This document shows, one piece after another, positions 62,549 to 64,000 of a stretch of 64,000 nt of DNA. Location of the stretch: assembly GCF_005222815.1 (NCBI RefSeq), contig NZ_STGB01000006.1, forward strand, positions 496,001 to 560,000, read 5' to 3'. Source of the DNA: Roseomonas sp. AR75 (GTDB lineage: Bacteria; Pseudomonadota; Alphaproteobacteria; Acetobacterales; Acetobacteraceae). Made by a program: the position numbers and the translations under genes. How positions within the stretch are numbered: position 1 is the first letter of the stretch; each line of letters begins with the position of its first letter. The notes under the pieces were generated by a model. That model saw only the letters and a list, made by a program, of their open reading frames with translations. It was not told where the DNA came from and searched no databases.

Positions 62549-63106
62549 ATGACCTGGGTTGATGGCGTGGTCCTGGCGGTGCTGCTGCTCTCGGCAGGGC
62601 TGGCCTATTTTCGCGGGATGGTCCGCGAGGTGCTGGGCGTCGGCGCCTGGATCGGCGCGGCCATCGCCGGCCTGATCGCGCAGCCTTCCGTCACGCCCCT
62701 GGTGCTGGACTATGTCCAGCCGGACTGGCTCGCCTCCGGCGTCGCGGTGGGCGCCGTGTTCCTGGTCGTGCTGATCGTGCTCAAGATCCTGATCCATTGG
62801 CTCGCCGGCCATGTGCAGCGGTCGGCCCTGGGTGGCGTGGACCGCGCGCTGGGCTTCGTCTTCGGCCTCGCCAGGGGTGCCTTCGTGGTGGTGCTTGCCT
62901 ATATCGTGGCAGGGCTGGCGGTGCCGGCGATGGAGCGCTGGCCGGAGGCGGTGCGCCAGGCCCGCAGCCTGCCGCTCGCCGCCGATGGCGCGCGCTGGGT
63001 CGTGGACAAATTGCCGCCGGATTTCCGCCCGCTGCTGCCGCAGCAGGGCGCGCAGCAGCCGGGACTCGAGCAGATTTTGAGGCCGGCGGCGCGCAGCCGG
63101 ACCTGA
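62549..63106 (+). CDS. cvpA: CvpA family membrane protein
   Basis: 185 aa with four membrane helices in the first ~130 residues. VDGVVLAVLLLSAGLAYFRG is the family's N-terminal signature, and ALGGVDRALGFVFGLARGA is its second. CvpA is linked to colicin V production, purine synthesis genes and envelope stress in other bacteria. It is 9 nt upstream of purF, the classic cvpA-purF pair. The C-terminal tail is soluble and Gln/Pro-rich. Confidence 0.95.
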   Translation: MTWVDGVVLAVLLLSAGLAYFRGMVREVLGVGAWIGAAIAGLIAQPSVTPLVLDYVQPDWLASGVAVGAVFLVVLIVLKILIHWLAGHVQRSALGGVDRALGFVFGLARGAFVVVLAYIVAGLAVPAMERWPEAVRQARSLPLAADGARWVVDKLPPDFRPLLPQQGAQQPGLEQILRPAARSRT

Positions 63107-63115
63107 AGGACCGCG

Positions 63116-64000
63116 ATGGACGAGATGGCCACCACCTCCCCCTGGGAGGATGACGACAAGCCGCATGAGGAATGCGGCGTCGTCGGCATCTGGGGCAGCG
63201 CCGATGCCGCGGCGCTGACCGCGCTCGGCCTGCACGCCCTGCAGCATCGCGGGCAGGAAGCCGCGGGTATCGTCTCGATGGAGGACAGCGGCGTCTTCCA
63301 CGCCCACAAGGGCCGCGGCCTTGTGGGCGACAATTTCGGCGATGCGGCGGTGATCGCCGGCCTGCCGGGCCGCGCGGCGGTCGGCCACAACCGCTACGCG
63401 ACGACCGGCGAGACGGCGCTGCGCAACGTCCAGCCGCTCTACGCCGATTTCGAGTTCGGTGGCTTCGCCGTGGCGCACAACGGCAACCTCACCAACGCCC
63501 ACACGCTGAAGCGCGCTTTGGTGCGGCGCGGCTGCCTGTTCCAGTCCACGACCGACTCCGAGGTCTTCGTCCATCTCATCGCCATCAGCCTCTACTCGAC
63601 GGTCACCGACCGGCTGATCGATGCGCTGAAGCAGGTGCAGGGCGCGTACAGCCTGGTCGCGCTGCACAACGGCGCGCTGATCGGCGCGCGCGATCCGCTC
63701 GGCGTGCGGCCGCTGGTTATCGGGCGACTGCCGGCGGGCGGCGCCCATGTGCTGGCGTCCGAGACCTGCGCGTTGGATATCGTCGGCGCCGAATTCGTCC
63801 GCGACGTGGAACCGGGCGAAATCGTCGTGATCAACGACGAGGGGCTGACCTCCCTCCGCCCCTTCGCCAAGCAGCCCAGCCGCTTCTGCATCTTCGAATA
63901 CATCTATTTCGCGCGGCCGGATTCCATCGTTGAAGGCACCCCCGTCTACGACACGCGCAAGCGCATCGGCGCGGAACTCGCGCGGGAGAGCGCGGTGCCG
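63116..64000 (+). CDS. purF: Amidophosphoribosyltransferase, N-terminal part (runs off the right edge)
   Basis: 295 codons without a stop before the window ends. The class II glutamine amidotransferase starts at Cys20 (HEECGVVGIWGS) after a short propeptide that would be removed. The GATase residues RAAVGHNRYATTGET and AVAHNGNLTNAHTLKR are present, and the start of the phosphoribosyltransferase domain (FCIFEYIYFARPDS) follows. It makes phosphoribosylamine, first step of purine synthesis. A TGAAGGA lies 7 nt ahead of the ATG. Confidence 0.97.
   Translation, partial: MDEMATTSPWEDDDKPHEECGVVGIWGSADAAALTALGLHALQHRGQEAAGIVSMEDSGVFHAHKGRGLVGDNFGDAAVIAGLPGRAAVGHNRYATTGETALRNVQPLYADFEFGGFAVAHNGNLTNAHTLKRALVRRGCLFQSTTDSEVFVHLIAISLYSTVTDRLIDALKQVQGAYSLVALHNGALIGARDPLGVRPLVIGRLPAGGAHVLASETCALDIVGAEFVRDVEPGEIVVINDEGLTSLRPFAKQPSRFCIFEYIYFARPDSIVEGTPVYDTRKRIGAELARESAVP

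Overview
The window is a high-GC, densely coded chromosomal segment of an alphaproteobacterium. It most likely comes from the Acetobacteraceae (Roseomonas-like): several orphan Bug-type (tripartite tricarboxylate transporter) binding proteins, an IorAB-type molybdenum hydroxylase, a petABC bc1 operon, a PEP-CTERM protein, and the alphaproteobacterial order gmk-yicC-mltG-fabF-acpP-fabG-fabD-rpsF-rpsR-rplI-dnaB-alr-radA-cvpA-purF. The genus is inferred from gene content, not from a search. I saw no tRNA, rRNA, CRISPR array, transposase or phage gene.

Layout. 0-4.2 kb: a DUF58 start and MoxR ATPase (minus), divergent from a tightly overlapped DUF1285 / Nudix / small membrane protein / CCA-nucleotidyltransferase operon. 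The CCA gene carries an in-frame palindromic repeat. 4.2-9 kb: lipid-type ABC exporter, two acyltransferases and an orphan amino-acid binding protein. 9-15.5 kb: tyrosine phosphatase, Bug protein, molybdenum hydroxylase pair and hemF. 15.7-18.5 kb: petABC, closed by a hairpin. 18.5-32 kb: accessory metabolism, including an NCS2 permease with an extra soluble domain, mtnP, dienelactone hydrolase, a 2OG-oxygenase/FkbM pair, a YciI/ECF42 sigma pair, aqpZ, an amine oxidase, a second Bug protein, and an amidohydrolase coupled to an AEC transporter.

32-64 kb is the conserved backbone (gmk to purF), broken up by cargo: an SDR, a structured repeat and a DMT transporter between yicC and mltG; a Gly-rich PEP-CTERM protein between mltG and fabF; AraC plus two exported proteins between acpP and fabG; an ~8 kb sulfatase island between fabD and rpsF; a CFA-type synthase between rplI and dnaB; mlaEF and an MFS gene between alr and radA; and a stress-type protein between radA and cvpA. 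purF runs off the right edge.

The most notable locus is the sulfatase island (about 43.8-51.8 kb). It looks like a tandem duplication of a three-gene module: LysR regulator, divergent formylglycine-generating enzyme (FGE), sulfatase. In the right copy all three genes are intact. In the left copy the FGE is a C-terminal remnant with a 23-nt deletion that coincides with an 8-nt direct repeat still present in the intact copy. Both sulfatases keep the modifiable CTAGR motif, so the single surviving FGE probably serves both. The left sulfatase is followed by an exported HAD phosphatase. Many genes overlap by 4 nt (GTGA/ATGA/TTGA), and GTG or TTG starts are common.
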